Source: JARRLC01 sp050290865 (GTDB lineage: Bacteria > Pseudomonadota > Alphaproteobacteria > Rhizobiales > Rhodomicrobiaceae). From it: a DNA stretch of 64,000 bases. Location of the stretch: positions 50,284 through 114,283 of the forward strand of contig JBNKIW010000009.1 of assembly GCA_050290865.1 (NCBI GenBank), in the 5' to 3' direction. Positions 1 through 8,495 of this stretch are shown one piece after another. Below the pieces are notes generated by a model. The model worked only from the letters and a program-made list of their open reading frames with translations, did not search any database and was not told the origin of the DNA. How positions within the stretch are numbered: position 1 is the first letter of the stretch; each line of letters begins with the position of its first letter. Made by a program: the position numbers and the translations under genes.

Positions 1-48
1 GGCTGACTCGGGGCGCGGTTGCTTCGCTATTGGAGAACGGGGCCGCTC

Positions 49-789
49 ATGCCGCCTTCGATTGCCGAGAAGCTCAAGCAGAAGCTGGAGCGAGAAATCC
101 TCATGTTCAACCTGAAACCGGGGGAGCGGCTTGACGAGACCAAGCTGGCGGAACGGTACGGCACGTCCCGCACGCCAGTGCGCGAGGCGCTGCGGCAGCT
201 GGCGGCGGAGGGGTTCGTGTCGATCCGTACGCATCGTGGTGCCGTGGTGGCCGGTCTGAGCATTGCCGAACTCGTGGACATGTTCGAAATGATGGCCGTC
301 TATGAGGGCGTCTGCGCGCGTCTCGCCACGACCCGCGCCAGCCCCGAGGAACTGGCGCAGATTTTCGACGCACACGACTGCTGCCGCCTGGCGAGCGAAA
401 CCGACGACTACGAGGCCTACTGTCTCGCCAATGCCCGCTTTCATGACGCCTTCTACCGCGCCAGCCACAACAGCCAGCTCATCAAGCAGGCCGTGTGTAC
501 GCGCAACCGGGTCGGCACCTACCGCCGTTTCCAGCACCGCCGCACTCATCGCATGCGCGATTCCTATCGCGAGCATGATTCCGTGGTCTGCGCCATCCGC
601 AAAGGCGACGCCGACGAGGCCGACCGCCTGATGCGCGAGCACATCGCGGTGCAGAGCACGCATATCACGTCGCTGATCGCGCGGCTTCCCCCCGAATATT
701 TCAGCGAGCCGGCGCGCGACCAGCCCTGCAACGCGCTGTCAAAGCCCGACACACACGCCTATCCGGCGGCGGCGCTGGCGTTCGAGTGA
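49..789 (+). CDS. GntR-family transcriptional regulator, FCD subfamily
   Basis: This is probably a DNA-binding repressor of a metabolic operon whose effector is a small carboxylate-like metabolite. The N-terminal ~70 residues form a winged helix with the typical ETKLAERYGTSRTPVREALR recognition helix. The remainder is the all-helical FCD ligand domain, with His/Asp positions (RFHDAF, MREHIA) like those that bind a metal in the family. I start at ATG 49 (MPPSIAEKL) rather than an in-frame TTG at 19, because the family domain begins right there. The C-terminal ~20 residues, rich in Ala and Pro, are low in information. It stands alone, with convergent purU downstream, so its target is not evident from context. 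Confidence 0.85.
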   Translation: MPPSIAEKLKQKLEREILMFNLKPGERLDETKLAERYGTSRTPVREALRQLAAEGFVSIRTHRGAVVAGLSIAELVDMFEMMAVYEGVCARLATTRASPEELAQIFDAHDCCRLASETDDYEAYCLANARFHDAFYRASHNSQLIKQAVCTRNRVGTYRRFQHRRTHRMRDSYREHDSVVCAIRKGDADEADRLMREHIAVQSTHITSLIARLPPEYFSEPARDQPCNALSKPDTHAYPAAALAFE

Positions 790-808
790 GTCGCGCGGCG
801 CGGCCGCC

Positions 809-1669
809 TCAGCGAAACACCACCGTCCGGCCGCCGTTCACCAGAATCCGCTGCTCGGCGTGCCATTTCACGGCGCGGGCCAGGACGACGCATTCGATGT
901 CCCGCCCCGCCGCCACCAGATCCTTGGGCTGCATGGCGTGATCCACGCGCGTCACCTCCTGCTCGATGATCGGCCCCTCGTCCAGCACCGCCGTGACGTA
1001 ATGGGCCGTCGCCCCGATCAGCTTCACGCCGCGCGCATGCGCCTGATGATAGGGCCTTGCCCCCTTGAAACTCGGCAGGAAGGAATGGTGGATGTTGATC
1101 GCCCGGCCCTCCAGCCTGCGGCAGAGATTGTCCGACAGAATCTGCATATAGCGGGCGAGCACGACGAAGTCCGCCTTCTCCTCCTCGATGAGTTCCAGGA
1201 GCCGTCCCTCCTGCCGTGTCTTGGTCTCGGCGGTCATCGGCAGATGGTGAAACGGAATGTCGTGGCTGGCGGCGAGCTGATAGAAATCACGGTGATTGGA
1301 AACGATGGCCGGGATCTCGATGGCCAGCGCGCCGATGCCGTGGCGGTAGAGCAGATCGTTCAGACAATGGCCGAAACGGGAAACCATGATGATCGCGCGC
1401 GGACGGCGCGAGAGATCGTGAATGTTCGCCGTCATCTGGAAGCGCTCGAAAACAGGCTGGAATGCCGCCTCAATCTCCACATGGCGCGCCGTCGGCGGGG
1501 CGGAGAACGACACGCGCATGAAAAAACGGCCGGTACCGCGGTCACCGAACTGTGCGCTGTCGGTGATGTTACACCCATTGGCAGCCAGACAATCGGCTAT
1601 GGCAAGGACAATACCCGGCTGATCCGGACAGGACAGCGTCAGGACGAAATTCGGCTCGGCGGCGTTCAC
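809..1669 (-). CDS. purU: Formyltetrahydrofolate deformylase
   Basis: PurU hydrolyses 10-formyl-tetrahydrofolate to formate and tetrahydrofolate in the cytoplasm. The 286 residues contain an N-terminal ACT domain (about 8-85, beginning VLTLSCPDQPGI) and a C-terminal formyltransferase fold. The catalytic signature is visible: NIHHSFLPSFKGA followed by GATAHYV and LDEGPIIEQE, which supply the Asn, His and Asp of the family. Length is normal. In a methylotroph this enzyme drains the tetrahydrofolate C1 pool to formate, so its position about 7 kb from the H4MPT island makes functional sense, although it is not in the same operon. Confidence 0.93.
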   Translation of the reverse strand: MNAAEPNFVLTLSCPDQPGIVLAIADCLAANGCNITDSAQFGDRGTGRFFMRVSFSAPPTARHVEIEAAFQPVFERFQMTANIHDLSRRPRAIIMVSRFGHCLNDLLYRHGIGALAIEIPAIVSNHRDFYQLAASHDIPFHHLPMTAETKTRQEGRLLELIEEEKADFVVLARYMQILSDNLCRRLEGRAINIHHSFLPSFKGARPYHQAHARGVKLIGATAHYVTAVLDEGPIIEQEVTRVDHAMQPKDLVAAGRDIECVVLARAVKWHAEQRILVNGGRTVVFR

Positions 1670-1854
1670 GCGGGTGGTTCCCCTGTTATCGTTGCGGCAA
1701 TACTGTCTTTCGCGCGCATCATCGGCCGTTCAGCGACGGGATGCAACGTTCGCTGTACCCGGTCCGCACAACACGTTCACGCCACGAGAGATTTGTAGTA
1801 AACCGCCGCATGGGCAAGAAACGCCGCTGTCTGGTGTGGCGGGAGGCACTGCGA

Positions 1855-2673
1855 ATGACGCTTCGATTTCCGTTTATGGTTCTGTGGGTTGCAGCAGCCC
1901 TCGTGGTGGCGCAGGGGTATGCCGCGGGTGCCGGTGTGCTTGAGGACGTCAAGGCGAAGGGCGTGCTCAGGGTGGCCGTGAAAGCCGACTATCCGCCTTT
2001 CGGCTTCCGTGATCCAACGGGGCAGATTGTCGGGATCGAGGCCGATCTCGCGGCGGACGTCGCCCGGCGCCTCGGGGTCGAATTGCGGCTCAAACCGGTG
2101 GCGGCCTCGGCCCGTCTGCAGTTCCTCGCCACGGACAAGGCCGATCTGTCGATCGCCACCATGAGCGTGACCGAGCACCGCAAGAGAGAAACCGGGGTTA
2201 TCGAGCCGTATTATTACGCGGCGGGCGTGGCGATGCTCGTGCCCAAGGCGGCGAACATCAGGAGCGCCGCCGATCTGAAAGGCAAGGTGGCGTGCGCCGT
2301 CCCGGAGTCCTATTTCAGCGGTGCGTTGCGCGCAATGACCGGGCAGGCGCTGGCACGCTTCAAGAGCGTAAAGAAGAATGAAAAGGCGCTGCTTGCCGGC
2401 CAGTGTGCGGCGTTCGTTCACGACGATGTGATCCTGATGCAAAAGAAGCGCACCGCCGATAAATGGAAGGATTTCGACGTCGTGCCGCTCGACATCGCTC
2501 CCCGGCCGTGGGCCATTGCCGTGAAATCGGGCGAGAAGGACGCGGCCTGGGGCCGGTTTCTGGCCGGTGTCGTCCGCGACTGGCACCGCACCGGCCTGCT
2601 GGTGGAAGCCGAGAAGAAATGGCTCGGCCAGAATACCAGATGGGTGCTGGAGCAGCATCGGGCAGCGAAATAA
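1855..2673 (+). CDS. ABC transporter substrate-binding protein, family 3 (amino-acid type)
   Basis: This is a periplasmic solute receptor of the amino-acid/opine family. A Sec signal peptide covers residues 1-25 (MTLRFPFMVLWVAAALVVAQ, cleavage near YAAGAG). The SBP_bac_3 domain follows with hallmark strings VLRVAVKADYPPFGF and IVGIEADLAADVARRLG. The start at 1855 has a GGGAGG ribosome-binding site just upstream and leaves a clean signal peptide; in-frame ATGs at 1741 and 1810 would add an implausible basic N-terminus. No permease or ATPase gene is adjacent, so it is an orphan receptor, and its ligand cannot be told from the sequence. Confidence 0.85.
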   Translation: MTLRFPFMVLWVAAALVVAQGYAAGAGVLEDVKAKGVLRVAVKADYPPFGFRDPTGQIVGIEADLAADVARRLGVELRLKPVAASARLQFLATDKADLSIATMSVTEHRKRETGVIEPYYYAAGVAMLVPKAANIRSAADLKGKVACAVPESYFSGALRAMTGQALARFKSVKKNEKALLAGQCAAFVHDDVILMQKKRTADKWKDFDVVPLDIAPRPWAIAVKSGEKDAAWGRFLAGVVRDWHRTGLLVEAEKKWLGQNTRWVLEQHRAAK

Positions 2674-2805
2674 AGGGCGCGGAGCGAGGGCGGCAGCGCC
2701 GGTTTGGGGTGGGTCCGATTGCCGCAAGCGACGGTTGCTGTTTGCCACGGCAGGGTGTTGCGGTTATTTGCTTGCGTATTGCAAGCATAGCCCCGTAGAC
2801 CGAAG

Positions 2806-3225
2806 ATGCAGAAAAAGAGACTTTCTCCCCGCCGCTCGGACTGTCCGCTCAACGCCGCGCTCGAAGTGTTCGGCGATCGCTGGACGCTGCTGGTCGTACG
2901 CGATCTGATGTTCGGCGGCCGTTGCAGCTACCGCGATTTTCTGAAAGCCGATGAGAAGATCGCCACGAACATTCTGGCCGAGCGCCTGAACCGCCTCGAA
3001 GCCCACGGCATCGTCGAGAAGCAGCGCGATCCCGAGGACGGCCGCAAGGTCAATTACCAGCTCACCGATAAGGGGATGGATCTCGCGCCGGTGATCGTCG
3101 AGATGATCGTATGGGGCGCCCGCCACGAGGATACCGACACCGCGCCTGCGGTCCTTCATGAAATGACGGCCAACCGCGATTCGTTCATCGCCGGCCTGCG
3201 CGACAGGTGGCAAATCCTGCGCTGA
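2806..3225 (+). CDS. HxlR-family winged-helix transcriptional regulator
   Basis: A 139-residue regulator with the HxlR (DUF24) signature. It has CPLNAALEVFGDRWTLLVVRDL at its N-terminus, with the conserved Cys at position 13, then FRDFL-like and ILAERLNRLEAHGIV helices and a DGRKVNYQLTDKG wing. Family members act as dimers, and many sense electrophiles or redox state through the N-terminal Cys. Some, such as Bacillus HxlR, activate formaldehyde fixation genes. Whether this one is linked to the C1 genes 7 kb away is not shown by the sequence. The flanking genes do not suggest a target. Confidence 0.88.
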   Translation: MQKKRLSPRRSDCPLNAALEVFGDRWTLLVVRDLMFGGRCSYRDFLKADEKIATNILAERLNRLEAHGIVEKQRDPEDGRKVNYQLTDKGMDLAPVIVEMIVWGARHEDTDTAPAVLHEMTANRDSFIAGLRDRWQILR

Positions 3226-3674
3226 GGCTCCCGGCAGAGGTCATTATACGGCGCTGCGGGAGAAGATGCGACCGGCGGCGCCATATCCGCCTCGGCTGCG
3301 TTGGCTGTGAGGATGTCTTCGCCGAGGTGAATCGTTTGTTATGGTGCCGCCGGTCGGCTGTGCCCCGATGGAACAAGCTGACGGTATCCGTTAAGCATGA
3401 TGATTGTGCTAAGGAAAACATTCAAATTGTCGGCACTGGCGCTTTTTCGTCCAAAAATGTGCCAGGGCGCGTTAGCGGAGCGCCGGTAGCGGTTGGCAAC
3501 ATGGGCGAAAACACGCACTGAACCCCATCCAACCGGCACGGGTCTCGCACTTGTTGCCCAGCCGTCCTTTACCCGGCATCACCTCCAACGCCAGATCTGG
3601 CGCAGCAGCCAACGCGAAACCAAGGCCCCACACCGCATCTTGTGGAATACGCCCGAACGGTTATGATCGCCGCC
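3226..3674. other. Intergenic region, no gene recognised
   Basis: About 450 bases between the HxlR gene and the glycosyltransferase pair. Short open frames exist on both strands but overlap each other and lack recognisable protein features. No convincing terminator, RNA gene or promoter was seen. Confidence 0.5.
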
Positions 3675-4364
3675 ATGATTTCCGTCGTCATTCCCACGCT
3701 TAACGCCGAAACGGGGCTTGCGCGCTGCCTGACCGCGCTGGTTCCGGCCGCCGTGGATGGCATTGTGCGCGAGGTTGTCATAGCCGACAGCGGCTCGACG
3801 GACGCCACCGCCGCGATCGCCGACGACGCGGGCGCGACTTTCATCCAGGCGGAGCGTGGCCGCGGCCAGCAGCTTGCCGCGGGTGCCCGCGTGGCGAAAA
3901 GCCAGTGGCTCCTGTTCCTCCACGCGGACACCGTCCTGCAACCGGGCTGGGAGACGGAGGTGCTCGGGCTCATGCGCGCGATTGATCTCGGCGACCGGCC
4001 TGATACGGCCGCCGTGTTCCGCTTCCGCCTCGACGACAACAGCCTGAGGGCGGTATGGCTGCAGGCTATGGTGGCCTTGCGCTGCGCCGTCCTCGCGCTG
4101 CCCTACGGGGATCAGGGGCTGCTTGTTTCGCGCCGTCTCTATGATGAAATCGGCGGTTTCCGCCCCATGCCGCTCATGGAGGACGTGGATATCGTCCGCA
4201 GGCTTGGCCGCCGCCGCATTCTACGCCTGCGCAGCACCGCCGTGACCAGCGCACGGCGCTATCGCCAGGAAGGCTATTTCCGGAGAAGCATCCGCAACCT
4301 GACCTGCCTCAGCCTGTATCTTCTGCACGTGCCGACGCGATTTCTTACGCGGCTCTATGGGTAA
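3675..4364 (+). CDS. TIGR04283-type family 2 glycosyltransferase
   Basis: A GT-A fold glycosyltransferase of the TIGR04283 group, often annotated as arsenosugar-biosynthesis-associated. It opens with MISVVIPTLNAETGLARCL, followed by the nucleotide-sugar motifs VIADSGSTDAT and LFLHADTVL (DxD-like) and a later MEDVDIVRRLGR acceptor-side motif. I prefer ATG 3675 because the beta-1 strand begins immediately; ATG 3663 and GTG 3642 are also in frame. Its end overlaps the following TIGR04282 gene by 8 bases, the pairing usually seen for these families. The acceptor is unknown; no arsenic gene is in view. Confidence 0.82.
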   Translation: MISVVIPTLNAETGLARCLTALVPAAVDGIVREVVIADSGSTDATAAIADDAGATFIQAERGRGQQLAAGARVAKSQWLLFLHADTVLQPGWETEVLGLMRAIDLGDRPDTAAVFRFRLDDNSLRAVWLQAMVALRCAVLALPYGDQGLLVSRRLYDEIGGFRPMPLMEDVDIVRRLGRRRILRLRSTAVTSARRYRQEGYFRRSIRNLTCLSLYLLHVPTRFLTRLYG

Positions 4365-5013
4365 GGGGCGTGGTGGCGACAAGCGGCGCCAGCCGGGTGG
4401 CCGCTGCCTCATCATCATGGTCAAGGAACCGCGGCTCGGCACCGTCAAGACGCGGCTCGCGCGAGGCATCGGTGCAGCCCAGGCCGCGCGCTTCCAGCGG
4501 ACCGTGACCGCGAATCTCGTCCGAAGGCTGGCCCCGGACCGCCGCTGGCGGACCATCCTTGCCATAACTCCGGACAGGGCCGTTGCGTCTGCGGTCTGGC
4601 CGCGCGCGGTGCCGCGTGTCGCGCAAGGAGGTGGCGATCTCGGCGCGCGGATGGCGCGGCTGCTTGCCCGGAACGCGCAAGGGCCTGTCGTTCTGATCGG
4701 ATCGGATATTCCCGGCATCACGGCGGCCCGTGTCGCCCGCGCTTTCGACGCGCTGAAGAACGCAGACGTGGTCTTCGGCCCTGCCGAAGATGGTGGTTTC
4801 TGGCTCGTCGGCCTAAGGCGCGGGCGCGATATTCGGGGGCTTTTCCAGGGTGTGCGCTGGTCGAGCGCGGAAACGCTCGCCGACACGCTCGCGAACCTGC
4901 GCGGGCGGCGGGGGGCCCTTGCGGAGCGGCTGACGGATGTCGATGACGCTACGGCTTACGTCCACGCAGCGCAGCATGGCTGTTGTGTCACGCTGCCCGC
5001 GCGGAGCGGATAA
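4357..5013 (+). CDS. TIGR04282 / DUF2064 glycosyltransferase-like protein
   Basis: A 218-residue protein of the DUF2064 family, a nucleotidyltransferase/GT-A relative. Recognisable strings are CLIIMVKEPRLGTVKTRLARGIG near the N-terminus, GDLGARMARL in the middle, and VVLIGSDIPGI plus FGPAEDGGFWLVGL further on, which carry the conserved acidic residues. It overlaps the preceding TIGR04283 gene by 8 bases, so the two are translated together and probably act on the same glycan or sugar metabolite. Its precise reaction is not established from sequence. The convergent pdeM-like gene begins 11 bases after its stop. Confidence 0.82.
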   Translation: MGKGRGGDKRRQPGGRCLIIMVKEPRLGTVKTRLARGIGAAQAARFQRTVTANLVRRLAPDRRWRTILAITPDRAVASAVWPRAVPRVAQGGGDLGARMARLLARNAQGPVVLIGSDIPGITAARVARAFDALKNADVVFGPAEDGGFWLVGLRRGRDIRGLFQGVRWSSAETLADTLANLRGRRGALAERLTDVDDATAYVHAAQHGCCVTLPARSG

Positions 5014-5024
5014 TCAGAACGGCC

Positions 5025-5762
5025 TCAGGCGGCCAATTCCTCCAGGAGCTGCCCCGACGCCACCTGCGTCACACGCCCGGCATTGATTGCCCAGACGAAC
5101 AGCCCCTCATTGCCGAGAAGGGGATCGAACGCCTTGTCGAGCACGTTCGCTCCCACGGAGTAGGCGCCGATCGAGGGCAGGATCAGCCGCATGCCGTTCG
5201 ACACGAAGCAGCGCCCGCGCATGACGTGGCCATACTCCGATATCTGTGCGACGGGATGCATGCGCCCGGCGATCTCGTGACTGACCGGAGCGCGCACGGG
5301 TTCGTAGCGGAACTTGACGCCCCCCAGCGACAGATGCGGCACGACCGTCCCGCCGAAGCCCTCGGGGACCGGCGCCTGATCCGGGCCGCAGACCCAATAC
5401 CAGTCGCGGTCTTCGATCAGATCGTGGAGCCAGTCGGCGTCATGAGCGGACAGGCGCACCCCGTCGCCGCCGCAGAAGCTGTCGCCGAGCGCGATGACGC
5501 GGGCGGGGTCGTACCGGTCGAGTGCCTCTTCGAGCTTTTCGAAGGCTGAGGCCGTGTCGTAGGGCGGCAGAACCACCCCTGCTTCGGTGAGATAGGAGCC
5601 TCTCTCCAGGTGAAGATCGGCGACGATAAGCGTTTTTTCAGCAGGCCAGTAAAGCGCACCGGTGCGGTCGGCGACGAACGCCTTTCCGCTGAGCAGGATC
5701 CGGCTGGAACCGGAATGGGAAATGTCCTCATCGGTGCGCCGCAGAAAGGCTGCACTGTGCAT
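5025..5762 (-). CDS. pdeM: PdeM-like metallophosphoesterase with altered metal motifs
   Basis: This resembles the ligase-associated DNA-damage-response phosphoesterase PdeM (TIGR04123): 245 residues, ADLHLERGSYL (motif I) and IALGDSFCGGDG (motif II). Two motifs that complete the dinuclear metal site in calcineurin-like enzymes are changed. The expected GNHDP reads GPDQAP, losing the catalytic Asn-His pair, and the expected GHxHP reads GRMHP. The fold and length look intact, so the protein may be inactive, use one metal, or bind rather than cleave nucleic acid. Partners of the family (an ATP-dependent ligase, a helicase and an exonuclease) are not in this window. Confidence 0.75.
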   Translation of the reverse strand: MHSAAFLRRTDEDISHSGSSRILLSGKAFVADRTGALYWPAEKTLIVADLHLERGSYLTEAGVVLPPYDTASAFEKLEEALDRYDPARVIALGDSFCGGDGVRLSAHDADWLHDLIEDRDWYWVCGPDQAPVPEGFGGTVVPHLSLGGVKFRYEPVRAPVSHEIAGRMHPVAQISEYGHVMRGRCFVSNGMRLILPSIGAYSVGANVLDKAFDPLLGNEGLFVWAINAGRVTQVASGQLLEELAA

Positions 5763-5850
5763 GGCTTGGATGCCTTTTGATGAGCCGCGTTACGCAACGC
5801 CGCAGCGCTGCCCGCAACAAAACAAGAGGACCGGTGGCGGGCGCTTCATA

Positions 5851-5869
5851 ACCTTAGGATTACCTTAGG
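5851..5869. repeat. Tandem ACCTTAGG repeat, 11-bp period, upstream of pdeM
   Basis: ACCTTAGG occurs at 5851-5858 and again at 5862-5869, so the two copies lie one helical turn apart on the same DNA face. The pair sits about 90 bases upstream of the pdeM-like start in an otherwise empty 297-base gap (5763-6059). It has the spacing of a tandem operator; the binding protein is unknown. Confidence 0.4.
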
Positions 5870-6059
5870 GGTTAAATTATGACTGATTCGTACGTAGAAG
5901 TGTCACGAAAAAGCATCAAGGCCAGCGGAATAATTAGTGACTAAGTACCAGATTCGCCTTTTTCACGCCAAAATCTCTTGCTCCCTCGCCATAGTTGAGC
6001 ACTGCCTTCCTTCTTGCGTGCCGCGCGTCACCTGATACGCGACAGGCCATCGGCGGCGC

Positions 6060-6761
6060 TCACACCAGCGCCAGGCTGCGCAGGCTCGCATGTTCCTTGC
6101 GGCAGACGATGATATGATCATGCACACTGATGCCCACGCTCCGCCCCGCGGCGATGATCTCTTTGGTGATGGTGACATCGGCCCGTGACGGCGTCGCGTT
6201 GCCTGAGGGGTGGTTGTGCACCAGGACGATGCCCGCCGCCGACAGTTCCAGCGCGCGCCTCATCACCTCGCGGACATAGACCGGCGTGTGGTCGATGGTG
6301 CCCCGGCCCTGCACCTCGTCGGCGATCAGCGCGTGGCGTGTGTCCAGAAACAGGACACGGAACTCCTCGCGCGCCTGGAACCCTTGCGCGGCGCGGCAGT
6401 AATTGACGACTTTCTCCCACGAGTCCATCACCGGACGCTTGCGCACTTCGCCCTTCATCATGCGCAGCGCCGCCGCGCGCACCAGCCGGATCTCGGTAAT
6501 AGCCGCCGCCCCCAGCCCGGGAATTTCGGCGAGCCGCGTGTCGCTGGCATTGATAGCCTCGGCAAAGCCGCCAAAGGTTGTGATGATCGCTTTCGCCAGA
6601 GGTTTGATGTCCCGCCGGGGGATGGCGCGGAACAGAAGCAGCTCCATCAGCTCGTAATCGGGCATAGCATCCGCACCGCCCTGCCGGAAGCGTGCGCGCA
6701 GCCTCTCGCGGTGCCCGCAATAGTGCGGGAATGGTGTCGCTGTTTCCCGAAGCTCCGCCAT
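6060..6761 (-). CDS. radC: RadC family protein (JAB/MPN domain)
   Basis: A 233-residue RadC/YicR-type protein. The N-terminal half holds a UPF0758 helix-hairpin-helix region (AEIPGLGAAAITEIRLVRAA). The C-terminal half is a JAB1/MPN metalloprotease-like fold with an intact zinc motif HNHPSGNATPSRAD preceded by an acidic residue. RadC was once thought to act in recombination repair, but its biochemical role remains uncertain. In many alphaproteobacteria it follows the methionine aminopeptidase gene; that gene is not found here. The start at 6761 gives the usual short polar N-terminus. Confidence 0.88.
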   Translation of the reverse strand: MAELRETATPFPHYCGHRERLRARFRQGGADAMPDYELMELLLFRAIPRRDIKPLAKAIITTFGGFAEAINASDTRLAEIPGLGAAAITEIRLVRAAALRMMKGEVRKRPVMDSWEKVVNYCRAAQGFQAREEFRVLFLDTRHALIADEVQGRGTIDHTPVYVREVMRRALELSAAGIVLVHNHPSGNATPSRADVTITKEIIAAGRSVGISVHDHIIVCRKEHASLRSLALV

Positions 6762-6890
6762 GAGACGCCTTTACGCGATACGGCTGCGCCGGCGGGTGCA
6801 TCCCGTCCGGTAATGCGACATAATTATTCGAAAAACAGGCGTAGCGCTTTACGGAAGAATGCTTATCCGCTTCGAAGCCGCCGCGAAGCG

Positions 6891-7304
6891 TCAGCCGGTT
6901 ATGTCGTAAAGCTTCTTCACCATGTCGTTGAAGGCCTCGAACACCCTGGCATTGACGGCAAAATCGTTTTTCGCTTCCGTAAGGTTCAGCAACTCGTTCA
7001 GGATGTCCACGTTGGGCGTCGCGACCATTCCCTGAGAGTCGGCGTAGCTGGCCGACGGATCGTAGACAGCGACATAGGGAGGAGCGACATTGCGCAACAC
7101 GGCCCTTGTGGTGCCGCCGGCGCCGGAGGTCTGTTCAGCCTGCACCGGCTGATACGCTGCGGGTGTGCCGACGGTTTCACCCCCGGTCGGGAGTGCCCCG
7201 TCCGAGTTCGCGTTGGCGATGTTGCCAGCCGAGGCGTTCAGCCTGGTGGCGGCGGCCTGCATGGCCGAGAGCGGCGACGCTGCGGTAATCATACTGGTAC
7301 TCAA
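6891..7304 (-). CDS. Orphan flagellar basal-body rod protein, FlgC-like
   Basis: A 137-residue protein with both ends typical of axial rod/hook proteins. The N-terminus has ITAASPLSAMQAAATRLNASAGNIANANS, containing the SxxxANIANxxT-type helix. The C-terminus has VATPNVDILNELLNLTEAKNDFAVNARVFEAFNDM, the flagellar rod C-terminal domain. It is closest to FlgC in length and in the NVDILNE motif, but no other rod, hook or ring genes are near it. It may be a solitary duplicate of FlgC or a relic. Confidence 0.75.
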   Translation of the reverse strand: MSTSMITAASPLSAMQAAATRLNASAGNIANANSDGALPTGGETVGTPAAYQPVQAEQTSGAGGTTRAVLRNVAPPYVAVYDPSASYADSQGMVATPNVDILNELLNLTEAKNDFAVNARVFEAFNDMVKKLYDITG

Positions 7305-7531
7305 CTACCCACCCCGGTACAACAGCATACTCTACGGTAGGGCGAGGAAAGATCTCGTCAACATGGCCGTTAAAGGTTTAGCGACTGCGCGGATAGCCGT
7401 GTGCCCCGGTTCCATTCCAGCGATCGGACAGGTCTTATCCCTCCTTTGACAGCCACTCGGTTCCGCGCTTGCCAGTTTGTGCCGGTCCGGCCAGATCAAA
7501 GGCAGTGCAAGAGGGAGACCTCTTTCATCGC

Positions 7532-8449
7532 ATGAGCAATACGACGCCCGCGCCCGGGCATCTCGGGAGAACCAGAACCTTGCTGGATAGGAATAAGACG
7601 CGCCAGGGCCGCCCCGTCTCGATCGTCTGCGCGGATGGCGCAATGCTCGCGGGCAGGCTGTTCGAGCCGGAGGACGCGCCACGGCTCGCCATCGTCATCC
7701 ACGGCGCGACCGCCGTCCCGCGGGACTACTATGCCCGCTTCGCCGCCTGGCTGAGTGCCGAGCGCGCGGCGGTGGTGCTGATTTACGATTACCGCGATTT
7801 CGGTGCCTCGGCGTCCGTGTCCCCCAGGCGTGCCGGCGCGACGATGGCGGTGTGGGGCGTCGAGGACCAGGGCGCCGCCCTGGATTACCTGTGCGAGCGC
7901 TATCCCGGTCTTCCTATCGAAGGGATAGGGCACTCCATGGGCGGCATGTTTCTCGCCTTTCACAGGAACGGGCGGCGCATACGCCGGTTCACGGCCGTGG
8001 CCTGCGGTCCGGCGCACTGGACACGGCATCCGCTGGAATTCACGCCCGCGGTTCTTGCGTTCTGGTTTGCCGCCGGGCCGGTGCTGACGCGGATGCTTGG
8101 CTACATGCCGGGGCGTCTCATCGGGCTGGGCGCCGATCTGCCAGCCGGGGTCTACTGGCAGTGGCGGCGTTGGTGCGTCTCACCGCAGCGAGAGTTTCAT
8201 CGCCTGGACTGGGGGCGGGATCTGCCCATGCCCGACCTGGAAAGCGTTTCATGCGCCTTCACCGCGGTCGCTATCGCCGACGACCCCATGATCCCACCCG
8301 AGGTCGTGCGCGATCTCGCGCTCCTCTACCCTCATACTCAGATCGAGAACAGGATCGTTTCACCCGCGGACGCCGGCGTCGGCACCATTGGGCATCTCCG
8401 CATCTTCTCCGAGCGCTGCCGCGCGGCCTGGCCGCGGCTGGTGGAATAG
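7532..8449 (+). CDS. Alpha/beta hydrolase, possible serine esterase
   Basis: A soluble alpha/beta-hydrolase of 305 residues. The oxyanion-hole strand is LAIVIHGATAV and the nucleophile elbow is GIGHSMGG (Ser within GxSxG). A plausible acid is the Asp in AIADDPMIPPE, and the catalytic His lies near the C-terminus in GTIGHLRIF. The start at ATG 7532 (MSNTTPAPG) has GAGGGAGA upstream; the frame is open back to 7469 but without family-like sequence. The substrate is unknown, and the neighbours (flagellar-rod-like gene, H4MPT-linked gene) do not define it. Confidence 0.75.
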   Translation: MSNTTPAPGHLGRTRTLLDRNKTRQGRPVSIVCADGAMLAGRLFEPEDAPRLAIVIHGATAVPRDYYARFAAWLSAERAAVVLIYDYRDFGASASVSPRRAGATMAVWGVEDQGAALDYLCERYPGLPIEGIGHSMGGMFLAFHRNGRRIRRFTAVACGPAHWTRHPLEFTPAVLAFWFAAGPVLTRMLGYMPGRLIGLGADLPAGVYWQWRRWCVSPQREFHRLDWGRDLPMPDLESVSCAFTAVAIADDPMIPPEVVRDLALLYPHTQIENRIVSPADAGVGTIGHLRIFSERCRAAWPRLVE

Positions 8450-8495
8450 GCTTCGCGCTGCGCTGGTGCCAATCGGCTCATATTCGAGGATTGAA

